DNA from: JAOPZW01 sp963788935
GTDB taxonomy: Bacteria; Actinomycetota; Thermoleophilia; Solirubrobacterales; Solirubrobacteraceae
DNA length: 64,000 nucleotides
Assembly (NCBI GenBank): GCA_963788935.1
Contig: CAWBIM010000006.1
Coordinates: forward strand, 186,001 to 250,000
Reading direction: 5' to 3'
Positions 51,180-60,368 of the stretch are shown here, one piece after another. Positions within the stretch are counted from its first letter, which is position 1. Every line of letters begins with the position of its first letter. A program made the position numbers and the translations under genes. The notes below the pieces were generated by a model. That model was not told where the DNA came from, made no database searches, and saw nothing but the letters and a program-made list of their open reading frames with translations.

Positions 51180-52092
51180 ATGCCGGGCGCGACGGTCGCG
51201 GTCTGCCTGGCCACGCACCGCCCCGACCCGGCGCTGCTGCGCCGCCAGCTCGCCTCGCTCGACGCGCAGACGTACGGCGATCGGATGCTCGTGCGCGAGG
51301 ACGACGACGCGGGCAGCGGCGCCTGGCGCGCGTTCGAGCGCTGCTTCGTCCGCGTGCCGGCGGACGCCGCGTTCGTCGCCCCGTGCGACCAGGACGACGT
51401 CTGGCGGCCCGACAAGCTCGCGGTCCTCGTCGACGCCCTCGAGCGCTCCGGGGCGGTGCTGGCCTACAGCGACGTGCGGGTCGTCCGGCCCGACGGCACG
51501 GTCCTGAGCGAGACGTACTGGACCGACCGCGCCAACGGCGCCGACGACCTCGGCGACCTGCTCGCGACCAACGTCGTGACCGGCGCGGCATGTCTGTTCC
51601 GCCGCGCGGTGCTCGACGTCGCCCTGCCGTTCCCGCGCGAGGTCGACGGCGCCCACCACGACCACTGGATCGCGCTGTGCGCGCTCGCGCTCGGGGACCT
51701 CGCCTACGTCGACGCGCCGCTCGTCGACTACGTCCAGCACGGCGCGAACCTCGTCGGCCACGCGCCGCGCGCGGCCCTCGCCGGCCGCGCGCGCCGCCGG
51801 CCGCGCCGTCCCGCTCGCCGAGCGCGCCCGGCGCGACCGCGAGCGCCACGTCGTCCGCCCGCAGGTCATGGCCCGCGCCCTGCTCGACCGGGCCGGCGGG
51901 CGCATGACGCCCGCGAAGCGGCGCGCCGCCGAGCGCGCCGCGCGCGGCGACGAGACGTGGGGCGCCGTCGCCGGCATCCTCGCCCGCGCCGTGCGCGAGC
52001 AGGCCCGCCCGCGCCGCACGCTCGACGCCCACCGCCGCGCCGCCCGCGGCGCGCTGTGGCGGCGCGCGGCGCGGGCGCCGAAGGCCGGGTAG
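51180..52092 (+). CDS. Glycosyltransferase family 2 protein, single frameshift
   Basis: A GT-A fold glycosyltransferase: VAVCLATHRPDPALLRRQLASLDAQTY, the nucleotide-sugar/metal motif FVAPCDQDDVWRPDKL (DQDD), and DGAHHDHWIALCALALGDLAYVDAPLVDYVQHGANLVGH. It probably adds sugars to a surface polysaccharide, as similar rhamnosyltransferase-type enzymes do. The frame moves by +1 near 51785-51798; removing one base joins it to VPLAERARRDRERHVVRPQVMARALL and gives 303 residues. It follows the penicillin-binding protein by 12 bases. Confidence 0.8.
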
Positions 52093-52131
52093 CCCACCGC
52101 GCGACCGGCGGCGAGGTGTGGAAACCCGTAC

Positions 52132-52173
52132 TTGACCGTCCTTTCTGAATCGATACAGTCTTGATCGATTCAG
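52132..52173 (+). promoter_or_regulatory. LacI promoter with perfect operator abutting the start codon
   Basis: CTGAATCGAT (52145-52154) and ATCGATTCAG (52164-52173) form a perfect 10-bp inverted repeat with a 9-bp spacer, ending at the base before ATG 52174. A -35 TTGACC (52132-52137) and -10 TACAGT (52154-52159, 16-bp spacing) embed the operator. The transcript would start within a few bases of the ATG. Autorepression by the LacI protein is inferred. Confidence 0.7.
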
Positions 52174-53238
52174 ATGGCTTCCAGCAGCGCTCCCACCCTC
52201 GCCGACGTCGCCGCCCACCTCGGGGTCTCGCGCACGACGGTCTCCAACGCCTACAACCGGCCGAACCAGCTGAGCCCGGCGCTGCGCGAGAAGGTCCTCG
52301 CCGCCGCCGGCCGCCTCGGCTACAACGGCCCGGACCCGATGGCGCGCGGGCTGCGCCGCGGGCAGACCGGCACGCTCGGCCTCGTCTTCGACCAGCCGCT
52401 GAGCTACGCGTTCACCGATCCGGCCGCCGCGCTGTTCCTGCGCGGGCTCGCGAGCGGGCTGGAGGAGCACGCCCGGGCGCTCACGCTGATCCCGCGCATG
52501 CCCGAGGGGCCGGAGCGCTCGGCCGAGCTCGTCCGCGCCGCCCTCATCGACGGCTACATCATGTTCTGCACGGCGTCGGACGACCCACGGTTCGCCGCGG
52601 TCCGCGGCCGCGGGCTGCCGTACGTGCTGATCGAGTACGACGACGACCCCGACGCCGCGCTCGTGCAGATCGACGACGAGGACGGGGCGCGGGCCGCCGC
52701 GGAGCACCTGACGGCGCTCGGCCACCGCGACGTCGCGATCGTGTCGGCCTACACGCCGGGGCTCGTCTCGGGGCCCGAGGCGCAGGAGCACTCGAAGTTC
52801 CACGTGCAGTCCACCCGCCTGCGGGGGTGGCGGGCCGGCCTCGAGGCCGGCGGGGTGGACTGGTCGGGGGTGGCGGTCAGCGGCGCCGGCGGCACGCGGG
52901 CCGGGGGGGCCCGCGCCGCCGCCGCGCTGCTCGACCGCGCCGAGCGCCCGACCGCGATCCTCGCGCTGTCCGACGTGGCCGCGATGGGCGTCCTCGACGC
53001 CGCCGCCGAGCGCGGGATCAGCGTCCCCGGCCAGCTGTCCGTCGTCGGCTTCGACGACATCCCCCAGGCCGCCGAGACCACGCCCGGCCTGACCACCGTC
53101 TCCCAACCCCACGAGGAGAAGGGCCGCGCCGCGGTTCGCCTGCTCGTGTCGGGCGCCCGGCCGGAGGACTCGGTCCTGCTGCCCTGCGAGCTCGTCGTCC
53201 GCGCGTCGACCGGCCCCGCGCCCCGCCTTCATCCGTAG
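52174..53238 (+). CDS. LacI family transcriptional regulator
   Basis: A 354-residue regulator. Helix-turn-helix and hinge at residues 8-60 (TLADVAAHLGVSRTTVSNAYNRPNQLSPALREKVLAAAGRLGYNGPDPMARGL), then a periplasmic-binding-type effector domain (TGTLGLVFDQ; DGYIMFCTASDD; RPTAILALSDVAAMGVLDAAAERGISVPGQLSVVGFDDIPQA). The ATG is fixed by the operator ending one base earlier. The only matching operator I see is its own; no sugar genes adjoin it, so effector and regulon are unknown. Confidence 0.9.
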   Translation: MASSSAPTLADVAAHLGVSRTTVSNAYNRPNQLSPALREKVLAAAGRLGYNGPDPMARGLRRGQTGTLGLVFDQPLSYAFTDPAAALFLRGLASGLEEHARALTLIPRMPEGPERSAELVRAALIDGYIMFCTASDDPRFAAVRGRGLPYVLIEYDDDPDAALVQIDDEDGARAAAEHLTALGHRDVAIVSAYTPGLVSGPEAQEHSKFHVQSTRLRGWRAGLEAGGVDWSGVAVSGAGGTRAGGARAAAALLDRAERPTAILALSDVAAMGVLDAAAERGISVPGQLSVVGFDDIPQAAETTPGLTTVSQPHEEKGRAAVRLLVSGARPEDSVLLPCELVVRASTGPAPRLHP

Positions 53239-53261
53239 GAACCACCACGAAAGGACCGCTC

Positions 53262-53393
53262 ATGTTCGAGCTTCCGATCATCTCCACGCACGCCCGCGGC
53301 CTCGTCGGCCGTCAGTTCGAGCCGCGCGTCCCGGCCGACGAGCGCCGCGTGCGCCCGCGCCGCGGGCGCCGCAAGGGCCCGCGCTCCGCGTGA
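53262..53393 (+). CDS. Small basic peptide gene
   Basis: A 43-codon frame from ATG 53262 to TGA 53393, with GAAAGGA ten bases upstream. The peptide starts MFELPIISTHARGLVGRQFEP and ends in an Arg/Lys-rich run (RRVRPRRGRRKGPRSA). It lies 23 bases after lacI and 30 before the flavoprotein gene. The basic tail could bind nucleic acid. Coding status is uncertain but the ribosome site is good. Confidence 0.5.
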   Translation: MFELPIISTHARGLVGRQFEPRVPADERRVRPRRGRRKGPRSA

Positions 53394-53423
53394 CGCCGGG
53401 TGTCGGATAGCGTGGCCGCCGCC

Positions 53424-54644
53424 ATGGCGGACCGCGACACCGACATCCTGCTCATCGGCGGCGGCATCGCCTCGGCGACCGCCGCCGCCACGCTGCGCGA
53501 CGAGGGCTTCGACGGCTCGGTCCTGCTCGTCGGGCGCGAGCTCGACCCGCCCTACCACCGCCCGCCGGCGTCGAAGGGGTATCTCCAGGGCCGCGAGGCC
53601 AAGGACGAGACCCTCGTGCACCCGGCGGAGTGGTGGGAGGAGCACGACGTCGAGCTGCGCACCCGCACGAGCGTCATGGGCCTCGACCCGGCCGCGCGGA
53701 CCGCGAAGCTGTCGAGCAAGGAGGAGGTCGGCTACGGCCAGGCGCTCGTCGCGACCGGCGCGATGGTCCGCCGCCTCTCGGTCGACGGCTCCCAGCTCGA
53801 CGGCATCCACTACCTCCGCGCGCTCGGCAACGCCGACACGATCCGCGCCGACGTCGAGCACGCCGAGCGCGTCGTCTGCGTCGGCGGCTCCTACATCGGC
53901 TCGGAGGTCGCGGCCTCGCTGACCGAGCTCGGCAAGAAGGTCACGATCGTCATGCAGGAGTCCGAGCCGCTCGAGCGCCAGTTCGGCGCCCGGGCCGGAG
54001 CGTTCTTCCGCTCGGTCCTCGAGGGTCACGGGATCGAGCTCGTCGGGGGCGACGAGATCATGCACTTCGCCGGCGAGGGCGACGGCGACGACGCGCGCGT
54101 GGCGCGGGTCGTGACCGCCGGCGGCCGCACGATCGCCTGCGAGGCCGTGGTCTGCGGCGTCGGCGCGCTGCCCGACGTCATGCTCGCCCGCAAGGCCGGC
54201 CTGACCCTCGGCGAGCTCGGCGGCGTCCTCTGCGACAGCCGGCTGCGCACGTCGGCCGAGCACGTCTTCGCGGCGGGCGACATCTGCGAGTACGAGAGCG
54301 TCGTCCACCGCCGCGTCATGCGCATCGAGCACGAGGAGGTCGCCGCCGCCCAGGGCGCGACCGCCGCCCGCAACATGCTCGGCGCCGACGCCCCGCACGA
54401 CGTCGTGCCCTACTTCTTCTCCGATCTCAGCGACTGGGTCGGGCTCGAGTACGCGGGCCCCGCGATCCAGTGGGACCAGGAGGTCGTCCGCGGCTCGCTC
54501 GACGACGGCGCGTTCGCGATCTGGTACCTCGAGGCCGACCGCGTCCGGGCGATGCTGTCCGTCGGCGGCGCGGGAGACATCGAGCGCGCGAACGAGCTCA
54601 TCGCCGCGGGCGAGGCCGTCGGCGCCGCGGGCGTCCCGGAGTAG
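53424..54644 (+). CDS. FAD-dependent pyridine nucleotide-disulphide-type oxidoreductase (ferredoxin reductase-like)
   Basis: A 406-residue flavoprotein. FAD loop ILLIGGGIASATAAATLRDEGF, NAD loop VVCVGGSYIGSEVAASLTELGKKVTIV and the second FAD motif TSAEHVFAAGDICEYES are present. The C-terminal reductase domain (YFFSDLSDWVGLEYAG) resembles ferredoxin/rubredoxin reductases that pass electrons to oxygenases such as P450s. A P450 gene lies at 56213, but no ferredoxin gene is close. ATG 53424 is chosen over GTG 53400 since the FAD loop begins 9 residues later. Confidence 0.88.
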   Translation: MADRDTDILLIGGGIASATAAATLRDEGFDGSVLLVGRELDPPYHRPPASKGYLQGREAKDETLVHPAEWWEEHDVELRTRTSVMGLDPAARTAKLSSKEEVGYGQALVATGAMVRRLSVDGSQLDGIHYLRALGNADTIRADVEHAERVVCVGGSYIGSEVAASLTELGKKVTIVMQESEPLERQFGARAGAFFRSVLEGHGIELVGGDEIMHFAGEGDGDDARVARVVTAGGRTIACEAVVCGVGALPDVMLARKAGLTLGELGGVLCDSRLRTSAEHVFAAGDICEYESVVHRRVMRIEHEEVAAAQGATAARNMLGADAPHDVVPYFFSDLSDWVGLEYAGPAIQWDQEVVRGSLDDGAFAIWYLEADRVRAMLSVGGAGDIERANELIAAGEAVGAAGVPE

Positions 54645-54810
54645 GCGCTCCGGGTAGCCGCACCGACGGCCCGCGGGCTGACCGCCGGGGCGACGCGTGC
54701 TCGCCCCATCGATCCCGACCTCACGATCCGCGACCCTCGGACGTCAGATCAGCGACCCCGCGCCCTCCGCCGGCGCGCCGCGAACGACCACCGCCCCCGG
54801 GGACCCCGCC

Positions 54811-55287
54811 ATGCCCACTCACGCCCACCTCCGCGCCGAGCTCGACCGCCGCGGCATCGACCACGCCCCGCTCTCGGACATCGAGGTCTTCCACCTCGGC
54901 TGCATCCTGCGCGGCTGGCACGTGCTGCCGCGTACGGCGCCGAACACCGCCGCCATCAACGCCACCGTCTGGCTCGCGGCCGCGCTGTCCACGAACGGCC
55001 GCTACCGCGCGCCCGACACGCCCGGCCACCCCGCCGACCTCGGCGACGGCGGCCCGCTCGTCGACCCCGTGATCCTCATGGCCGTCGTCCAGCGCCACTT
55101 CCTGTCCGAGCCGCAGGCCGCCTGGGACGACGACAGCCTCGGCGAGTCGCTCGGGCTGGACGGCGGCGACGTCGCCCGCGCGCAGGTCGTGCTCGACCGC
55201 GTGCTGGCGCTCGTGCCGCGCGCCCAGGCGCCGCTCGGCGCGCGCTGGTGGGAGCGCGCCGCCGATCGCAGCCTGCGTTCGGCCTGA
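54811..55287 (+). CDS. Hypothetical protein
   Basis: A 158-residue soluble protein (LRAELDRRGIDHAPLSDIEVFHLGCILRGWHVLPRTAPNTAAINATVWLAAAL; RWWERAADRSLRSA). Trp- and His-containing motifs and good codon bias suggest a real gene, but no family is recognised. ATG 54811 is preferred to a start at 54697, which adds a Pro/Ser/Thr leader of low complexity. It is convergent with the hydrolase gene, six bases apart. Confidence 0.65.
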   Translation: MPTHAHLRAELDRRGIDHAPLSDIEVFHLGCILRGWHVLPRTAPNTAAINATVWLAAALSTNGRYRAPDTPGHPADLGDGGPLVDPVILMAVVQRHFLSEPQAAWDDDSLGESLGLDGGDVARAQVVLDRVLALVPRAQAPLGARWWERAADRSLRSA

Positions 55288-55293
55288 TCCGTC

Positions 55294-56136
55294 TCACGCC
55301 GCCGTGTGCGCGAGGACCGCGCGCGCGACCGCGTCGTGGTCGGCGGGCTCGAGGCCGTGGCCCGCGTCCGCGAGCGTCATGAGCCGTGCCCCCGGGATCG
55401 CGTCGGCGAGCGCGACGCCGTGCTCGACCGGGAACAGCGGGTCGGCGGTGCCGTGGATGACGAGCGTCGGCACGGCGATCTCCGCCAGCCGATGGTCGGA
55501 GGCCGCGTCGTCGCCCGCGATCGCGGCGTGGTTGCCGGCGCTCGCGTAGCGGTCGGCCCGCGCCATGTCGCGCGCGACGAGCGCACGCACGTACGCCTCG
55601 TCGAACGGCCGGCGGCCGCCCGCGAGCACGCGCGTCTCGGCGACGAGGTGCTCCGCGACGGCGGTCGCGTCGTCGGGGTCGGGGGCGGGCTGCGCCAGGA
55701 ACGCGCCGTACTCGTCCGTGACGCCGGGGAGGTCGCCGCCGGACTCGACGGGGGAGGTGCTCATGAGGACGAGGGAGCGCACGCGCTCGGGGTGCTCGAG
55801 GGCGAAGTCCTGGATGAGCCCGCCGCCCATCGAGACCCCGAACAGATGCGCCTCGGACAGCCCGAGCCCGTCGAGGACGCGGCCGATGTCCGCCTCGAGG
55901 TCCTCGCCGCCGTAGCCGGGCCGGCCCGGCTCGTAGGTCGTCGAGCGGCCGGTGTCGCGGTGGTCGTAGCGGACGACCAGGCGCCCGCCGTCCGCGAGCG
56001 CTCGGCAGAAGCGCTCGTCCCACCACAGCATCGAGCCGGCCATCCCCATCACGAGCAGGACCGGCGGGTCGTCCGGGTCGCCGAACGTCTCGACGCACAG
56101 CCGCACGCCGTCGGTCTCGATCATCCGCTCCGTCAC
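55294..56136 (-). CDS. Alpha/beta-fold hydrolase
   Basis: A 280-residue hydrolase. Motifs: VLLVMGMAGSMLWWDERFC, RYDHRDTGRSTTYEPGRPGYGGEDLEADI, nucleophile elbow LFGVSMGGGLIQDFAL (Ser), Asp in IHGTADPLFPVEHG and His in DAGHGLEP. This pattern resembles the AknC/RdmC methylesterase-like group. The upstream P450 gene is on the same strand, 77 bases away, and may share its transcript. Confidence 0.88.
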   Translation of the reverse strand: MTERMIETDGVRLCVETFGDPDDPPVLLVMGMAGSMLWWDERFCRALADGGRLVVRYDHRDTGRSTTYEPGRPGYGGEDLEADIGRVLDGLGLSEAHLFGVSMGGGLIQDFALEHPERVRSLVLMSTSPVESGGDLPGVTDEYGAFLAQPAPDPDDATAVAEHLVAETRVLAGGRRPFDEAYVRALVARDMARADRYASAGNHAAIAGDDAASDHRLAEIAVPTLVIHGTADPLFPVEHGVALADAIPGARLMTLADAGHGLEPADHDAVARAVLAHTAA

Positions 56137-56212
56137 GTCGCCTCCAGTGGTCGGTGGGTCGGAGGGGCCGACCGGGCGGGCGCGCCGGACTCATCGGTCC
56201 GGGTTGGCGGCC

Positions 56213-57484
56213 TCAGCCCACGAGCACCTCGCCCCCGCGGGCGGGGACGACGACGAGCATGCTCCGCCGCGCGCGTTCGGGCTCGGGGCGGACGGGACGC
56301 AGCTGCAGATCGGCGGCCGCGCGGAGGACCTCGCGCATCTCCATCTCGGCGAACGGCGCGCCGGTGCAGCGCCGCACGCCGCCGCCGAACGGGATCCACG
56401 AGAGCGGGTTCGGCTTCGGTTCCGTGCCCAGCCAGCGCTCGGGGCGGAACGCGCCCGCCTGCGGCCACAGGTCCTCGCGGCGGTTGGCCAGCCAGATGCA
56501 CGCGGCGACCTGAACGCCCGCGGGCAGCCGCCGGCCCGCGATCTCGACCGGCGCGAGCAGCCGCCGCGGCGCGATCGTCAGCGACGGCCGGATGCGCAGG
56601 ACCTCCTTGACCACGGCGTCGAGGTAGGCCGGGTCGCCGTCGCGCAGGCGGGCCTGCACCGCGGGATGGCGCGCGAGGCGCTCGAACGCCCAGGAGAGCG
56701 CCGAGGCCGAGCTGTCGTGCCCGCCGACGAGCAGCGCCACGAGCTGGTCGCGCAGGTGGCGGTCGTCGGGCGGGCGGCCGTCCTCGTCGCGCTGCTCGAG
56801 GAGGAACGACAGCACCGAGTCGTCGCCCGGATCGGCGCGGCGGCGGGCGATGACGGCGAGCAGCAGCGCGTCGAATCGCTCCACGGCCCGCCGGAACTGG
56901 CCCCACGGGCTGCGCGGCCCCAGGTCGCGCTGGACGAGGGCCATCGCGAGCATCCGCGGCATCGAGCGCACGCGGTCGAGCGTCGCGTCGACCGCGGCGC
57001 GCAGGTCCGCGGCCTCGCGGCCGCGCGCGCCGAGCACCACGCGCAGGATGATCTCGAGCGTCAGGCGGCGCATCCGCTCGAGCGTCACGACGCGCCCGCG
57101 CCAGGTGGCCAGCTCGGCCCGGGCGAGGTCGGCGATCACCGGGCCGAGCGCGCGCATCCGCTCGCCGTGGAACGGCGCGTTCATCAGCCGCCGCTCGCGC
57201 AGGTGCTCGTCGCCGTCGAGCAGCAGGATCGAGTGCTCGCCGGCGAACGGCCGCAGGAACTCCCAGCTCTCCCCGGCGGGCGCGATCGCCGGATCGAGGC
57301 GGAAGACGTCGCGCACCGCGTCGGGGTGCGAGACGAGGACCATCGGCTCCTCGGTCCAGTAGGTCCGGATCGTGACCGGGTCGCCGAAGCGCTCGTGCGC
57401 GCGCCGCATGAACGCCGCCGGGCGCGCCATCCACGCCACCGTCTGCCACGCGGCTGGGGCGCGCGGCCCGGGCGGAAGCTCCAT
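56213..57484 (-). CDS. Cytochrome P450
   Basis: A 423-residue soluble haem monooxygenase. The I-helix oxygen-activation motif is VGGHDSSASALSW (Asp-Ser in place of the more usual Thr pair), the K-helix ExxR is KEVLRIRPS, and the Cys ligand loop is FGGGVRRCTGAPFAEMEM (about residue 375). It starts MELPPGPRAPAAWQ, with the proline-rich opening of CYP102/110-like enzymes. Substrate unknown; electrons may come from the flavoprotein at 53424. Confidence 0.92.
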   Translation of the reverse strand: MELPPGPRAPAAWQTVAWMARPAAFMRRAHERFGDPVTIRTYWTEEPMVLVSHPDAVRDVFRLDPAIAPAGESWEFLRPFAGEHSILLLDGDEHLRERRLMNAPFHGERMRALGPVIADLARAELATWRGRVVTLERMRRLTLEIILRVVLGARGREAADLRAAVDATLDRVRSMPRMLAMALVQRDLGPRSPWGQFRRAVERFDALLLAVIARRRADPGDDSVLSFLLEQRDEDGRPPDDRHLRDQLVALLVGGHDSSASALSWAFERLARHPAVQARLRDGDPAYLDAVVKEVLRIRPSLTIAPRRLLAPVEIAGRRLPAGVQVAACIWLANRREDLWPQAGAFRPERWLGTEPKPNPLSWIPFGGGVRRCTGAPFAEMEMREVLRAAADLQLRPVRPEPERARRSMLVVVPARGGEVLVG

Positions 57485-57494
57485 GGGCCGGAGC

Positions 57495-59990
57495 CTACGC
57501 CCCGGCGCCGTCCGTCCCGTTCGGTCCGTCCGCCCGGTCGTCGATGGCCGGCAGCTCGAACCAGAACCGCGAGCCGCGGCCCTCGACGCTCTCGAAGCCC
57601 ATCCGGCCCTGGTGGGCCTCGACGATCTCGCGCGAGAGGGCGAGCCCGAGGCCGGTGCCGCCGATCGCGCGCTCCGTCGCCCCCGGGGCGCGGTAGAAGC
57701 GCTCGAAGACCCGCTGCTGTTGCGCGTGCGGGATGCCGAGGCCGTTGTCGCTCACGGCGATGCCGACGACGTCGTCGCGCACCCAGCCCTCGACGCCGAT
57801 CTCGCCGCCGTCGGGCGAGTACTTGATCGCGTTCGAGAGCAGGTTCGCGACGACCTGCTTGAGGCGGCTCGGGTCGGCCTCGGTCACGAGCGGCGCCTCG
57901 GGCAGGCGCACGTCGAGCGTGTGGGCCCCGCTCTGGGCCGTGAACACGCGCGCCTGGTCGGAGACGAGCGGGCGCAGGTCGACGGGGCGGCGCGAGAGGG
58001 GGAGCCGTCCGCTCTCGCCGATGAGCTGGAGGTCGAGGAAGTCGTCGATGAGCTCGGCCAGCCGCTGCGCCTCGCGGTGGACGATCTGCAGGTGCGAGCG
58101 GCGCTCCTCCGGCTCCGGTTCGCGCACGAGCATGAGCTCCGTGAACCCGACGATGCTCGCGAGCGGCGTGCGCAGCTCGTGGGAGACCGTCGCCATGAGC
58201 TCGTTCTTGAGGTTCTCGGCCTCGCGCTCGGCGGTGACCTCGCGGATGACCGTCGTGCGCCCGAGCCGCTCGCCGCCCTCGCCGTACACCGGCGCGCTGT
58301 AGCGCTCGAACACGCGACCGGTCTCGGTGACCTCGAGCTCGTCGACCCGCGCCTCGTCCGGGTTGGCCGCGATCGCCTCGGCCGCGGCCAGGAAGCCCTC
58401 GGCGTCGGCGAAGCGCGCCGCGATGTCGGTCGGCTCGAGCGGCTCGGCCTCGGCGATCGTGACGCCGAGGATCGCCTCGGTGAACTCGTGCGCGCGGGGG
58501 TTGGCGAGGACGACGGCGCCCCTGTCGTTCGTCATCAGGATGCCGTCGCGGACGGTGTCGAGCACCGCGCGGTTGATCCCCGCGAGGCCCTGCGCGCGGG
58601 TGGTCACGAGCGCGTTCGCGATCGAGACGGCGGCCATCGCCGCGAGGTCCGAGAGGCGCTCGCAGGCGCGTTCGTCGACGGTGCCCGCCGCGGTCCGCCC
58701 GAGCGAGGCGACGCCCACGAGGCGCTCGCCGTACACCAGCGGGACGTGGACCTCCTGGCGCACGGCGACCTCGCGCCCGAACGCCATCACGCGCAGGGTG
58801 GCCGCGTCATGGCCGGTCTGCACGCAGCGGCGCTCCGTGAGCGCGCGGCCGGCGAGCCCGTCGCCGTCGCGGACGTGCCCCGGCAGCGCGGCGGCATCGA
58901 GCCCGAGCGTCCCGACGAGCTCGTACGCGCCCTCCTGCGCCGCGTCAGCGACGTAGAGCGCGCCGACCTGCGCGTCGGCGGCCTCGGCCATCACGCGTAG
59001 GGTCGTCATCGACCGCTCGGGCAGCGCGGCGCCGACGGCGAGCGCGTCGGCGAAGTCGCCGAACAGGCGCTGGCGCTCGGTCTCGCCGGCGAGCGAGGCG
59101 GTGATGTGCTCGAGCTCGTCGCGCTGGGCGCGCAGCTCGTCGTTGGCGGTCGAGAGCTGCTGCTGCTGGTCCTCGAGCTCGGCGGTCTGGATCTCGAGCT
59201 CGGACTGCTGGCTGTCGAGCTCGTCGTGGCTGGCCTGCAGCGCGTCGCCCATCGCGTTGAACGAGCCGGCGAGCTGGGCGACCTCGTCCTGGCCGCGGAC
59301 GGGCACGCGCGCGGCGAGGTCCCCGGTCGCCAGGCGGTCGGCGGCGGCCGCGACCCGGCGGATCGGGACCGCGACCCAGCGGCCGACGTAGGCGGCGAAG
59401 GCGAACAGCAGCGCGACGACGAGGACGAGCACGACGATCCCGACGGTGACGGCGCGCACCGCGGCGTCGTCGGAGGCCGTGCGGCGCCGGTCGGCGCGGC
59501 GCTGCTCCGTGGCGTCGAACCGCGCGAACTGCGCGCGCAGCGCGTCGACGCGGAGCTTGCCCGCGGTCTCCGCCGGGCGCCGGGCGCCCGTGCGGACGGC
59601 GTTCACGAGCGGGACGGAGAACTCGTCGACGTAGCCGCGGATCCCGGCGGCGATCTGCTGGACGAGGGCCTGCTCGGCGGCGTCGTCGCCCACGAGCGCG
59701 CTGAGCCCCTCGGCCTGCCGGGGGAGCGTGGCGCGGGCGCTGCGCCACGGCCCGAGGAAGCGCTCGTCGCGCGTCAACGCGTAGCCGCGTGCACCGGTCT
59801 CGAGGTCGAGCAGCTGCTTCTCGGCGCGATTGGCCGCCGCGATCACCTGCGCCGTGTGCCGCGCCTGGCGCGCGGCGTGGCGCATGTCGCCGATCGTCAT
59901 CAGCAGCGCGCCGATCGCGAGCCCGACGACAACGGCCAGCGCCGACGCGAGGACGACCATGCGCGCGGTCAGGCTGCGGCGGATGTTCAC
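57495..59990 (-). CDS. Membrane sensor histidine kinase (CHASE3-HAMP-GAF-PAS-HisKA-HATPase)
   Basis: An 831-residue hybrid-less kinase. Membrane helix at 11-33, extracytoplasmic CHASE3-like helical domain (GYALTRDERFLGPW; ETAGKLRVDALRAQF) to about 185, second helix 190-212, HAMP to about 265, coiled coil (DELDSQQSELEIQTAELEDQQQQL), GAF about 315-470, PAS about 480-600, HisKA with phosphorylated His in VSHELRTPLASIVGF, and ATPase N, G1 and G2 boxes (NLLSNAIKYSPDGG; VSDNGLGIP; GGTGLGLALS). Its start overlaps the response regulator stop by 4 bp. Confidence 0.92.
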   Translation of the reverse strand: MNIRRSLTARMVVLASALAVVVGLAIGALLMTIGDMRHAARQARHTAQVIAAANRAEKQLLDLETGARGYALTRDERFLGPWRSARATLPRQAEGLSALVGDDAAEQALVQQIAAGIRGYVDEFSVPLVNAVRTGARRPAETAGKLRVDALRAQFARFDATEQRRADRRRTASDDAAVRAVTVGIVVLVLVVALLFAFAAYVGRWVAVPIRRVAAAADRLATGDLAARVPVRGQDEVAQLAGSFNAMGDALQASHDELDSQQSELEIQTAELEDQQQQLSTANDELRAQRDELEHITASLAGETERQRLFGDFADALAVGAALPERSMTTLRVMAEAADAQVGALYVADAAQEGAYELVGTLGLDAAALPGHVRDGDGLAGRALTERRCVQTGHDAATLRVMAFGREVAVRQEVHVPLVYGERLVGVASLGRTAAGTVDERACERLSDLAAMAAVSIANALVTTRAQGLAGINRAVLDTVRDGILMTNDRGAVVLANPRAHEFTEAILGVTIAEAEPLEPTDIAARFADAEGFLAAAEAIAANPDEARVDELEVTETGRVFERYSAPVYGEGGERLGRTTVIREVTAEREAENLKNELMATVSHELRTPLASIVGFTELMLVREPEPEERRSHLQIVHREAQRLAELIDDFLDLQLIGESGRLPLSRRPVDLRPLVSDQARVFTAQSGAHTLDVRLPEAPLVTEADPSRLKQVVANLLSNAIKYSPDGGEIGVEGWVRDDVVGIAVSDNGLGIPHAQQQRVFERFYRAPGATERAIGGTGLGLALSREIVEAHQGRMGFESVEGRGSRFWFELPAIDDRADGPNGTDGAGA

Positions 59991-60364
59991 AGCAGCGCCT
60001 CGGGCCCCAGGACGTCGCGCACCTTCTCGAGGAGCTGGATGGGCGAGAACGGCTTCGTGATGTAGTCGTCGGCGCCCATGGCGTGGGCGGTGTCACGGTC
60101 GCCCTGCTGCGAGCGCGCCGTGAGCATCACGATCCGCATGCCGTCGTTGCCGGGGTCGTCGCGCAGCGCGCGGCAGACCTCGACCCCGGGGCGGCCGGGC
60201 ATCGTCCAGTCGAGGAACACGAGGTCGGGCCGCTCGCGCGTGGCGACCTCGAGGGCGGCCTCGCCGTCGGGCGCCTCGAAGATCTCGAAGTGCCCGGACT
60301 CGAGCGTCAGGCGCACGAGCTTGCGCATGTTGGCCTGGTCGTCGGCGATCAGGACCTTCGCCAT
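59987..60364 (-). CDS. Single-domain response regulator (CheY-like)
   Basis: A 125-residue receiver with no output domain. It has VLIADDQANMRKLV, the phosphoacceptor Asp in LVFLDWTMPG, IVMLTARSQ (Thr) and DDYITKPFSPIQLLEKV (Lys). It lies between the HD-GYP gene (4 bases upstream) and the kinase (overlap), so phosphate from the kinase probably passes to it and it acts by protein contact. Confidence 0.92.
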   Translation of the reverse strand: MAKVLIADDQANMRKLVRLTLESGHFEIFEAPDGEAALEVATRERPDLVFLDWTMPGRPGVEVCRALRDDPGNDGMRIVMLTARSQQGDRDTAHAMGADDYITKPFSPIQLLEKVRDVLGPEALL

Positions 60365-60368
60365 GACG

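Noticed and set aside
47895..52097. A very long minus-strand open frame of 1400 codons
   Set aside because: It is the antisense shadow of the penicillin-binding protein, glycosyltransferase and riboswitch; its translation is Arg/Ala/Asp low-complexity with no domain.
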